Shown here: positions 1 through 8,150 of the stretch, in pieces | How positions within the stretch are numbered: position 1 is the stretch's first letter | Layout: every line of letters starts with the position of its first letter | Assembly: GCA_947492955.1 (NCBI GenBank) | Contig: CANLOV010000004.1 | Coordinates: 1 to 64,000 of the forward strand | Length of the DNA stretch: 64,000 nt | Source of the DNA: an uncultured Cellulophaga sp. | Lineage (GTDB): Bacteria > Bacteroidota > Bacteroidia > Flavobacteriales > Flavobacteriaceae | Direction of reading: 5' to 3' | Notes under the pieces: model-generated | What the model was told of the DNA's origin: nothing | Seen by the model: the letters and a program-made list of their open reading frames with translations, nothing else | The model's database searches: none | Made by a program: the position numbers and the translations under genes

Positions 1-274
1 AGTATGACTGAGTCGTATGATCCATATCAAAACGCAATAGTTGAGCGTATTAATGGTATCTTAAAGCAAGAGTTCTTGATCAACTCTCAAAAAAACAGAT
101 ATAACTATAATGAAGAAAATAGTTAAGCAAAGCATTGATATTTATAACTCTAAGAGGCCACACTTATTATGTAATATGCTAACACCTGTACAAATGCATA
201 AACAAAGTGATATTAAAACAAAAACATATAAAAAGAAAATCTCTGAACAAACTCTCGTTTGTTCAGAGATTTAA
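1..274 (+). pseudogene. IS3-family transposase (orfB), C-terminal fragment, frameshifted
   Basis: Frame 1 gives the NAIVERINGILKQEF segment typical of the integrase core of IS3 transposases; the Glu of VERING (residue 15 here) fits the last acid of the DDE triad. Frame 1 then stops at 124-126. The family-typical continuation, with IYNSKRPHL and the LTPVQMH ending, is in frame 2 and stops at 272-274. Removing one A from the A4 run at 116-119 joins the two parts exactly. The gene is therefore inactive, or the base is a sequencing error. The N-terminal part lies outside the window. Confidence 0.8.
238..271. repeat. Perfect 15-bp inverted repeat at the transposase 3' end
   Basis: AATCTCTGAACAAAC (238-252) and its exact reverse complement (257-271) are separated by TCTC. 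The hairpin overlaps the last codons of the transposase. It could act as a terminator protecting against or ending IS transcription, although the following T run is short and interrupted (TTTAATATATTT). Confidence 0.6.
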
Positions 275-361
275 TATATTTAATCCTAATTAAAACTGTA
301 ACGGTTTTTTAGGGCTAGTCAAAATAAATAATATTATTTTTGATTAATATCAAGTTTTGTT

Positions 362-1153
362 ATGAGTAAAGATAAAATAGATTTAAAATCTACCTATAAT
401 GTTCCTAATTTAGAAAGAGGTTTAATGGTTATAGAGTTATTGGCAACAAAAAATAAAGGGCTTACGTTAGCAGAAATAACAGAAACTTTATCATTAACAA
501 AAACAACTACTTTTAGGGTTGTTAGTACGTTGATTTTTAAAAATTACCTTCAAAAAAATGAAACTACTAAAAAAATAACATTATCAAGAAAAATGTTAAC
601 ATTGGGTATTTCTTCTATGAACGAACAGAGTATAGTAGAAATATCTATAGATGTTATGAGGGCCTTAAGAGATGAGCTAAAAGAATCTGTAATGTTAGGA
701 GTTTTGTTAGATTCTAAAGGGACAATTTTAGAACAAGTATCTTCATCTTATCCAGTAAAATTGTCTGTAGAACAGGGTACGCAATTTAATATACATAGCT
801 CTGTTGGAGGTAAGTGTATTTTAGCAAATTTAACTTCTAAAGAAACAGATGATATTTTAGATAGTATTAGTTTAACTAAGTTTACCAAAAATACAATTAC
901 TTCTAAAAGAGAATTTAAGAAACAATTAAAAGAAGTAAAAGAAAAAGGATATGCTATTGATAATGGTGAAGATATACAAGGCATACATTGTATTGGTGCG
1001 CCAATTTTTAATGAGCAAGGATATCCTGTAGCGGCTTTATGGATAACTGCTCCTCACGGAAGATTACCTCACGAAGATTTTGATAAAAAAGGGCAAATAG
1101 TGGCAAAATATGCAATGGATGTGTCTGTAAAACTAGGGTATTTGTACAGTTAA
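362..1153 (+). CDS. IclR-family transcriptional regulator
   Basis: The 263-aa protein has a winged helix-turn-helix at about residues 14-80 (NVPNLERGLMVIELL start, LTLAEITETLSLTKTTTFRVV recognition region) and an IclR effector-binding domain at about 90-260 with the late conserved GIHCIGAPIF segment. IclR proteins of the KdgR branch commonly control sugar-acid genes and sense keto-deoxy sugar acids. This gene stands directly upstream of the anhydrogalactose operon and in the same direction, so it is probably the local regulator; a 34-bp palindrome lies between them at 1271-1304. The effector is unknown. The ATG at 362 is the first start after the IS end. Confidence 0.9.
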   Translation: MSKDKIDLKSTYNVPNLERGLMVIELLATKNKGLTLAEITETLSLTKTTTFRVVSTLIFKNYLQKNETTKKITLSRKMLTLGISSMNEQSIVEISIDVMRALRDELKESVMLGVLLDSKGTILEQVSSSYPVKLSVEQGTQFNIHSSVGGKCILANLTSKETDDILDSISLTKFTKNTITSKREFKKQLKEVKEKGYAIDNGEDIQGIHCIGAPIFNEQGYPVAALWITAPHGRLPHEDFDKKGQIVAKYAMDVSVKLGYLYS

Positions 1154-1263
1154 TCTTTTAATTTTCTTTTTAAGCATATTTATTTGGTTAGGAACAACTT
1201 TTAGGTCTTGATTTTCTGAGTGTTAACATCATATATTTTATTATTTTTTTTGATAAAAAAGTG

Positions 1264-1271
1264 TATATTTG
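1264..1271 (+). promoter_or_regulatory. Candidate -7 promoter element TATATTTG of the anhydrogalactose operon
   Basis: TATATTTG matches the Bacteroidota -7 consensus TAnnTTTG and lies 43 bp before the ATG of the first operon gene. No good -33 TTTG is found at the usual spacing, which would fit a regulated promoter. Confidence 0.45.
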
Positions 1272-1304
1272 TTTCAAATAAGAAACTAGTTTATTATTTG
1301 AAAC
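1271..1304. promoter_or_regulatory. 34-bp near-perfect palindrome, candidate operator
   Basis: The outer arms GTTTCAAATAA (1271-1281) and TTATTTGAAAC (1294-1304) are exact reverse complements. The centre AAACTAGTTT (1283-1292) is itself a palindrome on the same axis, so only the 1282/1293 pair is mismatched. It begins at the last base of the putative -7 box and ends 9 bp before the start codon, which is an ideal repressor position. The IclR protein encoded just upstream is the obvious candidate to bind it; that link is inferred. Confidence 0.65.
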
Positions 1305-1313
1305 TAACAACAA

Positions 1314-2330
1314 ATGAAAGCAACAAGGTACGAGGGTAATAAAACCTTCAGTGTAGTAGAAAAAGAAATTGAAGCACCAAAAGAAGGTGAAGTACGTATT
1401 AAAGTAGCCTATTCTGGTGTATGTGGTACAGATGTACATATCTATCATGGAATGATGGATAAAAGGGTAAGTATGCCTCAGACCATAGGTCATGAAATGT
1501 CTGGAACAATAGATGCTATTGGAGCGGGTGTTTCAGGTTATGCAGTTGGAGATAAAGTTGTAGTTCGTCCATTAGACGATACTAAAGCAAAACCATCTGA
1601 TAAAGGATTTAATCATATATGTGAAGAGTTAAACTTCATAGGAATAGATAGTCCAGGTTCTATGCAACAATACTGGAATGTTCCTGCTTTTACTTTACAC
1701 AAATTAAAAGAGAATACAGATTTAAAATTAGCGGCATTAATAGAGCCTTTATCTGTAGCAACTCATGATGTTCGTTTAAGTGGTTTGGTTGCAGGAGAAA
1801 CTGCTGTTGTTTTAGGTGGCGGCCCAATTGGTTTATTAGTAGCAATGGTGGCTAAAGATGCTGGTGCTAATGTTATTATCTCAGAAGTAAATGAGAATAG
1901 AATAGCAAAAGCAAAAGAATTAGGTTTTGATGCTGTAAACCCAATTAAAGTAGATTTGGTTTCTTATGTTAAAGAACAAACAGAAGGTCGTTTGGCAGAT
2001 GTTGTTTTTGAAGTAGCAGGAGTACAACCAGCTCTAGATGTTATGACAGAAGTGGCAGGTATTAGAGGTCGTATTTTAATGGTAGCTATTCATGGAGAGC
2101 CAAAACCAGTGAATTTATTTAAATTCTTTTGGAAAGAGTTAAAGTTAATAGGGGCTCGTGTTTATGAGAAAGAAGATTATGAAAAGTCTATTGCATTAAT
2201 TACAGCAAATGAATTGCCATTTGAGGAAATGATTACAGATGTGCAACCATTATCGAACATTCAGCAAGTATTTGAAAACATAGACAATAATCCTGATGGG
2301 TTAAAAGTCTTAATGGATTGTCAATTATAA
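1314..2330 (+). CDS. Zinc-dependent medium-chain dehydrogenase, probable 2-keto-3-deoxy-L-galactonate 5-dehydrogenase
   Basis: The 338-aa MDR/zinc alcohol dehydrogenase has catalytic zinc residues C37, H60 and E61 (SGVCGTD, IGHEMSG) and a Rossmann motif GGGPIG. The acidic residue ending the second strand (ISEVNENR) favours NAD. The structural-zinc lobe, which normally carries four Cys, is replaced by a loop with a single Cys (about residues 86-112). In the known anhydro-L-galactose route, 2-keto-3-deoxy-L-galactonate is oxidised at C5 and then re-reduced to KDG. This dehydrogenase followed by a KduD-like SDR in the same operon fits that pair. Other sugar or polyol substrates cannot be excluded. 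Confidence 0.75.
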   Translation: MKATRYEGNKTFSVVEKEIEAPKEGEVRIKVAYSGVCGTDVHIYHGMMDKRVSMPQTIGHEMSGTIDAIGAGVSGYAVGDKVVVRPLDDTKAKPSDKGFNHICEELNFIGIDSPGSMQQYWNVPAFTLHKLKENTDLKLAALIEPLSVATHDVRLSGLVAGETAVVLGGGPIGLLVAMVAKDAGANVIISEVNENRIAKAKELGFDAVNPIKVDLVSYVKEQTEGRLADVVFEVAGVQPALDVMTEVAGIRGRILMVAIHGEPKPVNLFKFFWKELKLIGARVYEKEDYEKSIALITANELPFEEMITDVQPLSNIQQVFENIDNNPDGLKVLMDCQL

Positions 2331-2386
2331 AATAATATAGAATAATTACTATTAGCTAAGTATTTAATAGTTATAATAACAACACA

Positions 2387-3157
2387 ATGAGTATATTAAA
2401 CAGTTTTAGTTTAGAAGGAAAAGTAGCAATAGTTACTGGTTGTAAACGAGGAATAGGAAAAGGAATGGCTATTGCTTTAGCCGAAGCAGGAGCAGATATT
2501 ATAGGTGTTTCTGCATCTTTAGAATTATCTGGTAGTGCTATTGAAAAAGAAGTAACTGCTTTAGGTAAAAAATTTACTGCTTACCAATGTGATTTTTCGG
2601 ACAGAAAATCATTGTATGCATTTATTAAAGAAGTAAAAGCAAATCATTCTCAGATAGATATCTTAATAAACAATGCAGGTACTATTTTAAGAACACCAGC
2701 TGCTGAACACCCAGATGATATGTGGGATAAAGTAATAGAGGTGAATCAGAATGCACAGTTTATTTTAACACGTGAAATAGGTAAAGATATGATTGCTCGT
2801 GGATCTGGTAAAATTGTATTTACAGCATCATTATTAACATACCAAGGAGGAATTACTGTTCCAGGTTATGCTGCAAGTAAAGGGGCTATAGGTCAAATGA
2901 TTATGGCATTTGCTAACGAATGGGCAGGAAAAGGAGTAAATGTAAATGGTATAGCTCCAGGTTATATCGCTACAGATAACACAGAAGCATTACGTAATAA
3001 CCCAGAAAGAGCAGATTCTATTTTAGCTCGTATACCAGCGGGTAGGTGGGGAGAACCTACAGATTTTGCTGGACCAGTAGTTTTCTTAAGTTCTAAAGCT
3101 TCTGACTACATGCACGGATCTATTACACTAGTAGACGGTGGATGGATGGGTCGCTAA
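2387..3157 (+). CDS. Short-chain dehydrogenase/reductase, KduD-like, probable 2,5-diketo-3-deoxygalactonate 5-reductase
   Basis: The 256-aa classical SDR has the cofactor motif TGCKRGIG near the N-terminus, NNAG, and catalytic S148, Y161 and K165 (YAASK). The sequence resembles KduD / 2-deoxy-gluconate 3-dehydrogenases, including the YIATDNTEALR region. In pectin pathways KduD makes KDG from a 2,5-diketo acid. By analogy this enzyme could reduce the diketo product of the preceding dehydrogenase to KDG. It starts 56 bp after that gene and 32 bp before the aldehyde dehydrogenase. The exact substrate is inferred from context. Confidence 0.78.
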   Translation: MSILNSFSLEGKVAIVTGCKRGIGKGMAIALAEAGADIIGVSASLELSGSAIEKEVTALGKKFTAYQCDFSDRKSLYAFIKEVKANHSQIDILINNAGTILRTPAAEHPDDMWDKVIEVNQNAQFILTREIGKDMIARGSGKIVFTASLLTYQGGITVPGYAASKGAIGQMIMAFANEWAGKGVNVNGIAPGYIATDNTEALRNNPERADSILARIPAGRWGEPTDFAGPVVFLSSKASDYMHGSITLVDGGWMGR

Positions 3158-3189
3158 AATAAAATTTCAATAAAAAAAACAGTAAAACC

Positions 3190-4644
3190 ATGGCTGAAAT
3201 AAAAGAATATAAATTATTTATCAATGGAGAATGGGTAAAATCTACTTCAGGAGAAACTATTGATATCATTAGTCCATCTACAGAAGAAGTAGTGGCAAGA
3301 GTTCAAAACGGTACAGCAGAAGAAGCATTACAAACTTTAGAAGCGGCAGATAAGGCTCAAAAAGAATGGAAGAAATTACCTGCAAGAACTCGTGCAGATT
3401 TATTATACAAACTAGCAGACGAAATAGATGCTAATACAGAAGAGTTAGCTCAGTTATTAGTAAAAGAGCAAGGAAAGCTTCTAAAAGTAGCTCGTTTTGA
3501 GGTAGCTGTAGGAGCTTCATTTATTAGATACGCATGTGAAGGAGCAAGAAGAATAGAAGGAGATATTATTCCTTCTGATAATGCTAATGAGCAAATTTGG
3601 ATTCAGAAAGTACCAAGAGGAGTTGTTGTTGCAATTACTGCATGGAACTTCCCTTTTGCTTTAGCTGGTCGTAAATTAGGCCCTGCTTTAGTTGCTGGTA
3701 ACACTATTGTTATTAAGCCTACATCAGAAACTCCATTAGCTACATTAGAGTTAGGTAACCTAGCTCAAAAAGTTGGTATCCCAGCAGGTGTTATTAATAT
3801 TTTAACAGGACCTGGTAGAGCTATGGGTAATGCATTAGTAGAGAGTCCAATTTGTAAAATGGTTACAATGACAGGATCTACACCAGTAGGACAGCAAATT
3901 GCTCGTAATGCAGCAACAAACTTAACACATGTGCAATTAGAATTAGGTGGTAAAGCTCCTTTTATTGTTTTTGAAGATGCAGATATCGATGCAGCTGTAG
4001 ATGCAGCATTACATTCTCGTTTTGATAACTGTGGACAAGTTTGTACTTGTAATGAGCGTATGTACATTCACGAAGGTATATATGATACTTTCATGGAAAA
4101 ATTCCTAGCAAAAGTTGCCGAGATAAAAGTTGGTGATCCAATGTTAGAGGAAACAGATATGGGACCTAAAGTAAATGGTTCTGAGTTAAAACACATGGAG
4201 CATTTAGTAGAAGTTTCTGTAAAAGAAGGAGCTACAATTGCAGCAGGTGGTAAACGTCCTGAGGGAGCACAATTTGAAAAAGGATTTTGGTTTGAACCTA
4301 CTGTTTTAACAGGTGTAACTCAAGATATGACAATCGTTCACGAAGAGTCTTTCGGTCCAATTTTACCAGTATTAAAATTCAAAACTTTTGAAGAGGTTAT
4401 TGGCTATGCTAACGATTGTGAATATGGTTTAGCAGCAATGGTATTCACTAATGATATGAATACGATTATGAAATGTAACGATGAGTTAGAGTACGGTGAA
4501 ATCTATGTAAATAGAGGACATGGTGAGCAACATCAAGGTTTCCATAACGGATATAAATTATCTGGTTCTGGAGGAGAAGATGGAAAATATGGTTTTGAGC
4601 AATACATGGAGAAGAAAACTTTCTATGTAAGACATAAAGCATAA
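3190..4644 (+). CDS. 3,6-anhydro-alpha-L-galactose dehydrogenase (aldehyde dehydrogenase family)
   Basis: The 484-aa ALDH has general base E251 (QLELGGKAPF) and catalytic C285 (FDNCGQVCTCNER), with the cofactor loop KPTSETPLATLE. The C-terminal region with NRGHGEQHQGFHNGYKLSG and the GGEDGKYGFEQY ending closely resembles, as I remember it, the characterised Vibrio anhydro-L-galactose dehydrogenase, and more generally lactaldehyde-type ALDHs. It would oxidise the aldehyde of anhydrogalactose to anhydrogalactonate with NAD(P). The cycloisomerase for that product is the next gene, separated by a hairpin terminator at 4659-4696. Lactaldehyde dehydrogenase would be the alternative call. Confidence 0.85.
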   Translation: MAEIKEYKLFINGEWVKSTSGETIDIISPSTEEVVARVQNGTAEEALQTLEAADKAQKEWKKLPARTRADLLYKLADEIDANTEELAQLLVKEQGKLLKVARFEVAVGASFIRYACEGARRIEGDIIPSDNANEQIWIQKVPRGVVVAITAWNFPFALAGRKLGPALVAGNTIVIKPTSETPLATLELGNLAQKVGIPAGVINILTGPGRAMGNALVESPICKMVTMTGSTPVGQQIARNAATNLTHVQLELGGKAPFIVFEDADIDAAVDAALHSRFDNCGQVCTCNERMYIHEGIYDTFMEKFLAKVAEIKVGDPMLEETDMGPKVNGSELKHMEHLVEVSVKEGATIAAGGKRPEGAQFEKGFWFEPTVLTGVTQDMTIVHEESFGPILPVLKFKTFEEVIGYANDCEYGLAAMVFTNDMNTIMKCNDELEYGEIYVNRGHGEQHQGFHNGYKLSGSGGEDGKYGFEQYMEKKTFYVRHKA

Positions 4645-4658
4645 TAATAATAATTTAG

Positions 4659-4696
4659 AGCAGCCTTTGATGTAATGTCACTGGCTGCTTTTTTTA
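4659..4696 (+). terminator. Intrinsic terminator inside the operon
   Basis: AGCAGCC (4659-4665) pairs with GGCTGCT (4683-4689) across a 17-nt loop and is followed by a run of T. It lies in the 69-bp gap between the dehydrogenase and the cycloisomerase genes, so it may lower or regulate expression of the distal genes. Confidence 0.6.
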
Positions 4697-4713
4697 TAAC
4701 TTATATTTATTAG

Positions 4714-5808
4714 ATGAGTACAAAAATTTCAAAAGTAGAAGCTAAATTATTTAAAGTTCCTTTGCCAGAGGTTTTAAATGATGCTAAGCACGGAGATCAC
4801 ACACATTTCGAATTAGTAACAACAACAGTTACTCTAGAAGATGGTAGTGAAGGTACAGGGTATACTTATACAGGAGGTAAAGGGGGGCATTCTATTAAAG
4901 CAATGTTAGAACACGATTTTGCTCCTGCATTGATAGGTCAAGATGGTACTGATGTTGATGGTCTTTACGATTTTATGGAATGGCACATACACTATGTAGG
5001 GCGTGGAGGAATAGCTTCTTTCGCTATTTCTACTATAGATATTGCTTTATGGGATATTAAGTGTAAAAAGGCTGGTTTACCGTTATGGAAAATGGCAGGC
5101 GGACAAGGTAATACATGTAAAGCATACTGTGGAGGTATAGATTTGCAATTCCCAATTCCTAAGTTATTAAAGAATATGGAAGGCTATTTAGCGGCAGGTT
5201 TTAATGCTGTTAAAATTAAAATTGGTCGTGAAAATTTAGAAGAAGATTTAGAAAGAATAAAAGCAGTAAGAGAATTTATAGGACCAGATGTAACTTTTAT
5301 GGTAGATGCTAATTACTCTATGAGTAAAGAAAAAGCAATTAAAGCTATAGAAGGATTTAAAGATCAGAATATTACTTGGTTCGAAGAGCCAATTATTCCA
5401 GATGATTATAAAGGTTTTGGAGAAATAGTAGATAAAACAGGTTTTCCTTTAGCAATGGGAGAAAATTTACACACTATTCATGAATTTGAATATGCTTTTG
5501 ATCAAGCAAAATTATCTTTTATACAACCAGATGCATCTAACTGTGGCGGAATTACAGGTTGGTTAAAAGCAGCAAGATTGGCAGATGAGCATGGTATACC
5601 TGCTTGCTCTCATGGAATGCAAGAATTACATGTAAGTTTAGTATCTTCACAACCAAACTCTGGATGGTTAGAAGTACATAGTTTTCCAATAGATGAATAT
5701 ACGACTAGACCATTGGTGGTAGAAAATCACAGAGCAGTAGCTCCAGATTATCCAGGAACAGGAGTAATATTTGATTGGGATAAATTAAACCAATACCAAG
5801 TAAAATAA
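4714..5808 (+). CDS. 3,6-anhydro-alpha-L-galactonate cycloisomerase (enolase superfamily)
   Basis: The 364-aa muconate-lactonising/mandelate-racemase-type enzyme has K167/K169 (AVKIKIG), metal ligands D198 (VDANYS), E224 (EEP) and E250 (GEN), and H300 ([10 protein letters not shown]). The segments [28 protein letters not shown] and [16 protein letters not shown] match what I recall of the Vibrio anhydrogalactonate cycloisomerase very closely, and length is the same. The reaction opens the anhydro ring of anhydrogalactonate to 2-keto-3-deoxygalactonate in the cytoplasm. It is the most diagnostic gene of the operon. The enzyme for D-anhydrogalactonate (carrageenan) is the main alternative. Confidence 0.87.
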   Translation: MSTKISKVEAKLFKVPLPEVLNDAKHGDHTHFELVTTTVTLEDGSEGTGYTYTGGKGGHSIKAMLEHDFAPALIGQDGTDVDGLYDFMEWHIHYVGRGGIASFAISTIDIALWDIKCKKAGLPLWKMAGGQGNTCKAYCGGIDLQFPIPKLLKNMEGYLAAGFNAVKIKIGRENLEEDLERIKAVREFIGPDVTFMVDANYSMSKEKAIKAIEGFKDQNITWFEEPIIPDDYKGFGEIVDKTGFPLAMGENLHTIHEFEYAFDQAKLSFIQPDASNCGGITGWLKAARLADEHGIPACSHGMQELHVSLVSSQPNSGWLEVHSFPIDEYTTRPLVVENHRAVAPDYPGTGVIFDWDKLNQYQVK

Positions 5809-5836
5809 TATATTAACTAGAAAAATAAATAATCGC

Positions 5837-6874
5837 ATGAGTATCAATACTTCAGAATTTGGCATTTTTGATAACGAAAAAATAGAATTATACACTTTAA
5901 CCAATAGCAATGGAGTAGAGCTTCAAATAACAAATTATGGAGCTACAATAACTACATTAAAAGTTCCTAATTCTAAAGGAGTTGTAGAAAACATAGCTTG
6001 TGGTTTTGATACTCTTGATGGTTATTTTAAGAAAGAATACGTAGAGAACTCTCCTTATTTTGGAGGAACTATAGGAAGATATTGTTCTCAGATAAAAGAT
6101 TCAAAATTTACACTTAATGGCAAAGAATATAATTTAGCCAAGAATTGCGGAGAAAATAATTTGCATGGAGGGGTAACTGGTTTTGATAAAAAAATATGGA
6201 AAGCGGAAGTTGTAAGTGATAATGCAATAAAAATGTCGCTTTATAGTAAAGATTTAGAAGAAGGCTTTCCAGGGAATGTAAAAGTAGAAGTTGTTTTTAC
6301 ATTAACAAATACTAATGAAGTAAAAATTGACTACACAGCAACTCCTGACCAAGATACACCAATAGCATTAACGAATCATACATATTTTAATTTAGATGCA
6401 TTCTCGTCTACCGTTGAGGGCTTTATAGCAAGAGTGAATACAGCTAAGAGACAAGCTATGGATGATACAGGAACTGGTACAGGAGAAATTGTTGATGTAA
6501 CAGGGAAATCTGATGACTTAACAAAAGGGAAGAAAATAGGTGATGTGCATGCGGAGATGGGAGATGGTTTTGAGCATTTTTATGTGTTTGACAACCCTAA
6601 ATTTGAGTTACAAGAAGTAGCAAATATTAAGTCTGAAATATCAGGTAGATCACTATCAGTATTAAGTACAGAGCCTTGTATGTTATTATACACAGGTAAA
6701 TATACTTCAGATGAAATTAAAAGAGAAAACGGAGAACAATATGGTAAATACAGAGGTTTCTGCTGTGAAACTCATCGTTACCAAAATGGACCTAATATAG
6801 AAAATTCTCCAAAGTCAATAACCAAGGCAGGAGAAGAATTTAAAAGTACAACCATCTTTAAATTAGGGTGGTAA
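5837..6874 (+). CDS. Aldose 1-epimerase (mutarotase, GalM family)
   Basis: The 345-aa GalM-type protein has H110 (NNLHGG), H181 (NHTYFNL) and catalytic E279 (STEPCMLLYTGKY), at the family's usual positions and length. It interconverts alpha and beta anomers of a free aldose before oxidation or phosphorylation. No signal peptide is evident, so it should act in the cytoplasm. It starts 28 bp after the cycloisomerase gene and precedes the transporter. The substrate is probably galactose or a related monosaccharide released from the same polysaccharide. Confidence 0.85.
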   Translation: MSINTSEFGIFDNEKIELYTLTNSNGVELQITNYGATITTLKVPNSKGVVENIACGFDTLDGYFKKEYVENSPYFGGTIGRYCSQIKDSKFTLNGKEYNLAKNCGENNLHGGVTGFDKKIWKAEVVSDNAIKMSLYSKDLEEGFPGNVKVEVVFTLTNTNEVKIDYTATPDQDTPIALTNHTYFNLDAFSSTVEGFIARVNTAKRQAMDDTGTGTGEIVDVTGKSDDLTKGKKIGDVHAEMGDGFEHFYVFDNPKFELQEVANIKSEISGRSLSVLSTEPCMLLYTGKYTSDEIKRENGEQYGKYRGFCCETHRYQNGPNIENSPKSITKAGEEFKSTTIFKLGW

Positions 6875-6910
6875 AATAATAACAATTAATAACCAAAAAA
6901 CTAAAAAATT

Positions 6911-7930
6911 ATGATAACAGGTGTTTTATTTGCAATCCTTGCAGGATTATTATTAGGGCTTTATGCCTTGCCAGAGAAATTTACCAAAGATTATGAGTTT
7001 GAAAATACGTGGAGTATGTTCTTTGCTATTAACACATTTGTAGTTCCTAACGTAGCCGCTTTTTTATTAATTGATGGCTTCTCAGATGTTTTAGCAGCAA
7101 TACCAACAAAAGCCCTAATGATTATGATTATATGTAGTGTCCTTTGGGGTATAGGAGCTATGATGTGGGGAAAAGCAATTAACTATATAGGTTTATCTCT
7201 AGGTTTTTCTATTTTCATTGGAACAATTATTTTAGTAGGTTCTCTTTTACCTTTTATACAAGTAGGTTTGCCTAAAACAAATGTCTTATTAACTATTTTA
7301 GCAGGTTTAGCAGTTGTTTTAGTAGGAGTAATGGCTAATGGTAAAGCTGGTATTATAAGACAGAAAGATGAAGAAGGAGCAAGCGATTCAGAAACAAAGA
7401 AAAGCGGATCGGTAATTACAGGAATTTTAATTGCAATTATTGGAGGTTTATTAGCTACTGGTTTTAGCTATGCATATGCTGCAGGAGGAGAAATAATTGA
7501 TGCAGCTTCGCAAGCTCAAGGTAACGAACCATGGAAGAGTGCTATAGCAGTTATGTATGTTATATACATGGCAGGAGGTGTAGCTATTGCTATTTATTTT
7601 GCACAGCAGTTATCTGCTAAAAAATTATGGGGTAAGTTTAAAACCCCTCATTTGGGTAAAAATATAATGCTTACTACTGTTATGGGAGTATTTAACTTTG
7701 CAGCATCTGTAGTATTTGCATATGCAGGTTTTAAACTAGGAAAAGAATTAGGAGGAACAGTTGGTTATGCTATTTTTAATACTGCTTGTGTAGTAACAGC
7801 AATTGTTAGTGGTTTAGTAACTAAAGAATGGGTAAAAGCATCATCTAAAGCTAAAAACTTTTTATATTTTGGTTTAACATGTATGGTTGTGGGTATTGTA
7901 ATTATAGCTTACAGTAATGGAATAAATTAG
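6911..7930 (+). CDS. RhaT-family sugar transporter (DMT superfamily)
   Basis: The 339-aa membrane protein has about ten hydrophobic segments and starts MITGVLFAILAGLLLGLYALPEKF, the pattern of L-rhamnose-H+ symporters. E. coli RhaT is about the same length. It is the last gene of the operon, 36 bp after the epimerase, and a terminator follows at 7951-7999. No rhamnose genes (RhaA/B/D) are near, so it more likely imports anhydrogalactose or galactose released by the upstream catabolic cascade. That substrate is an inference. Confidence 0.8.
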   Translation: MITGVLFAILAGLLLGLYALPEKFTKDYEFENTWSMFFAINTFVVPNVAAFLLIDGFSDVLAAIPTKALMIMIICSVLWGIGAMMWGKAINYIGLSLGFSIFIGTIILVGSLLPFIQVGLPKTNVLLTILAGLAVVLVGVMANGKAGIIRQKDEEGASDSETKKSGSVITGILIAIIGGLLATGFSYAYAAGGEIIDAASQAQGNEPWKSAIAVMYVIYMAGGVAIAIYFAQQLSAKKLWGKFKTPHLGKNIMLTTVMGVFNFAASVVFAYAGFKLGKELGGTVGYAIFNTACVVTAIVSGLVTKEWVKASSKAKNFLYFGLTCMVVGIVIIAYSNGIN

Positions 7931-7950
7931 AATAAAACATTTTATATAAG

Positions 7951-7999
7951 AAAGTTCTTAGAACATACAGTAAAAACGTACGTTTTAGGAACTTTTTTA
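7951..7999 (+). terminator. Terminator after the anhydrogalactose operon
   Basis: AAAGTTCTTA (7951-7960) pairs with TAGGAACTTT (7986-7995) with one G-T wobble and is followed by more T. It lies 20 bp after the transporter stop codon. Confidence 0.6.
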
Positions 8000-8098
8000 C
8001 TTTTTATTTGAAGAATAGTGGGTGAAATGTGTTATTTATTAACAAATAGGGTTATTTTAATTAAAATTTATTAGATTCTCTTAAAATAGTTTTAAATT

Positions 8099-8106
8099 TA
8101 TATTTG
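8099..8106 (+). promoter_or_regulatory. Candidate -7 promoter element TATATTTG
   Basis: The box matches TAnnTTTG and lies 45 bp before the start of the truncated hybrid regulator gene, after the preceding terminator. Confidence 0.4.
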
Positions 8107-8150
8107 AATGAAGTTACATAAATTATAAACTAATAATAGGATTGTAAGAT

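Larger units (their letters stand above)
1..321 (+). mobile_element. Right end of an IS3-family insertion sequence, cut by the window start
   Basis: The segment holds the C-terminal part of an IS3-type transposase and ends in a likely terminal inverted repeat at about 297-321. Read on the minus strand this end starts TGACTAGCCCTAAAAA, and it has the 5'-TG...CA-3' termini usual for IS3 ends. The left end lies outside the window, so the partner repeat and the target duplication cannot be checked. The element stops about 40 bp before the IclR regulator gene. The family call is firm; the exact right boundary is inferred. Confidence 0.7.

Noticed and set aside
3190-4644. Lactaldehyde dehydrogenase of a fucose or rhamnose pathway
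   Set aside because: Family resemblance exists, but no aldolase or isomerase of those pathways is present and the adjacent cycloisomerase is specific to anhydrogalactonate.
1314-7930. Carrageenan (3,6-anhydro-D-galactose) catabolic operon
   Set aside because: The dehydrogenase and cycloisomerase could be read that way, but the D route does not need the extra C5 oxidation/reduction pair found here. Kept only as the main alternative.
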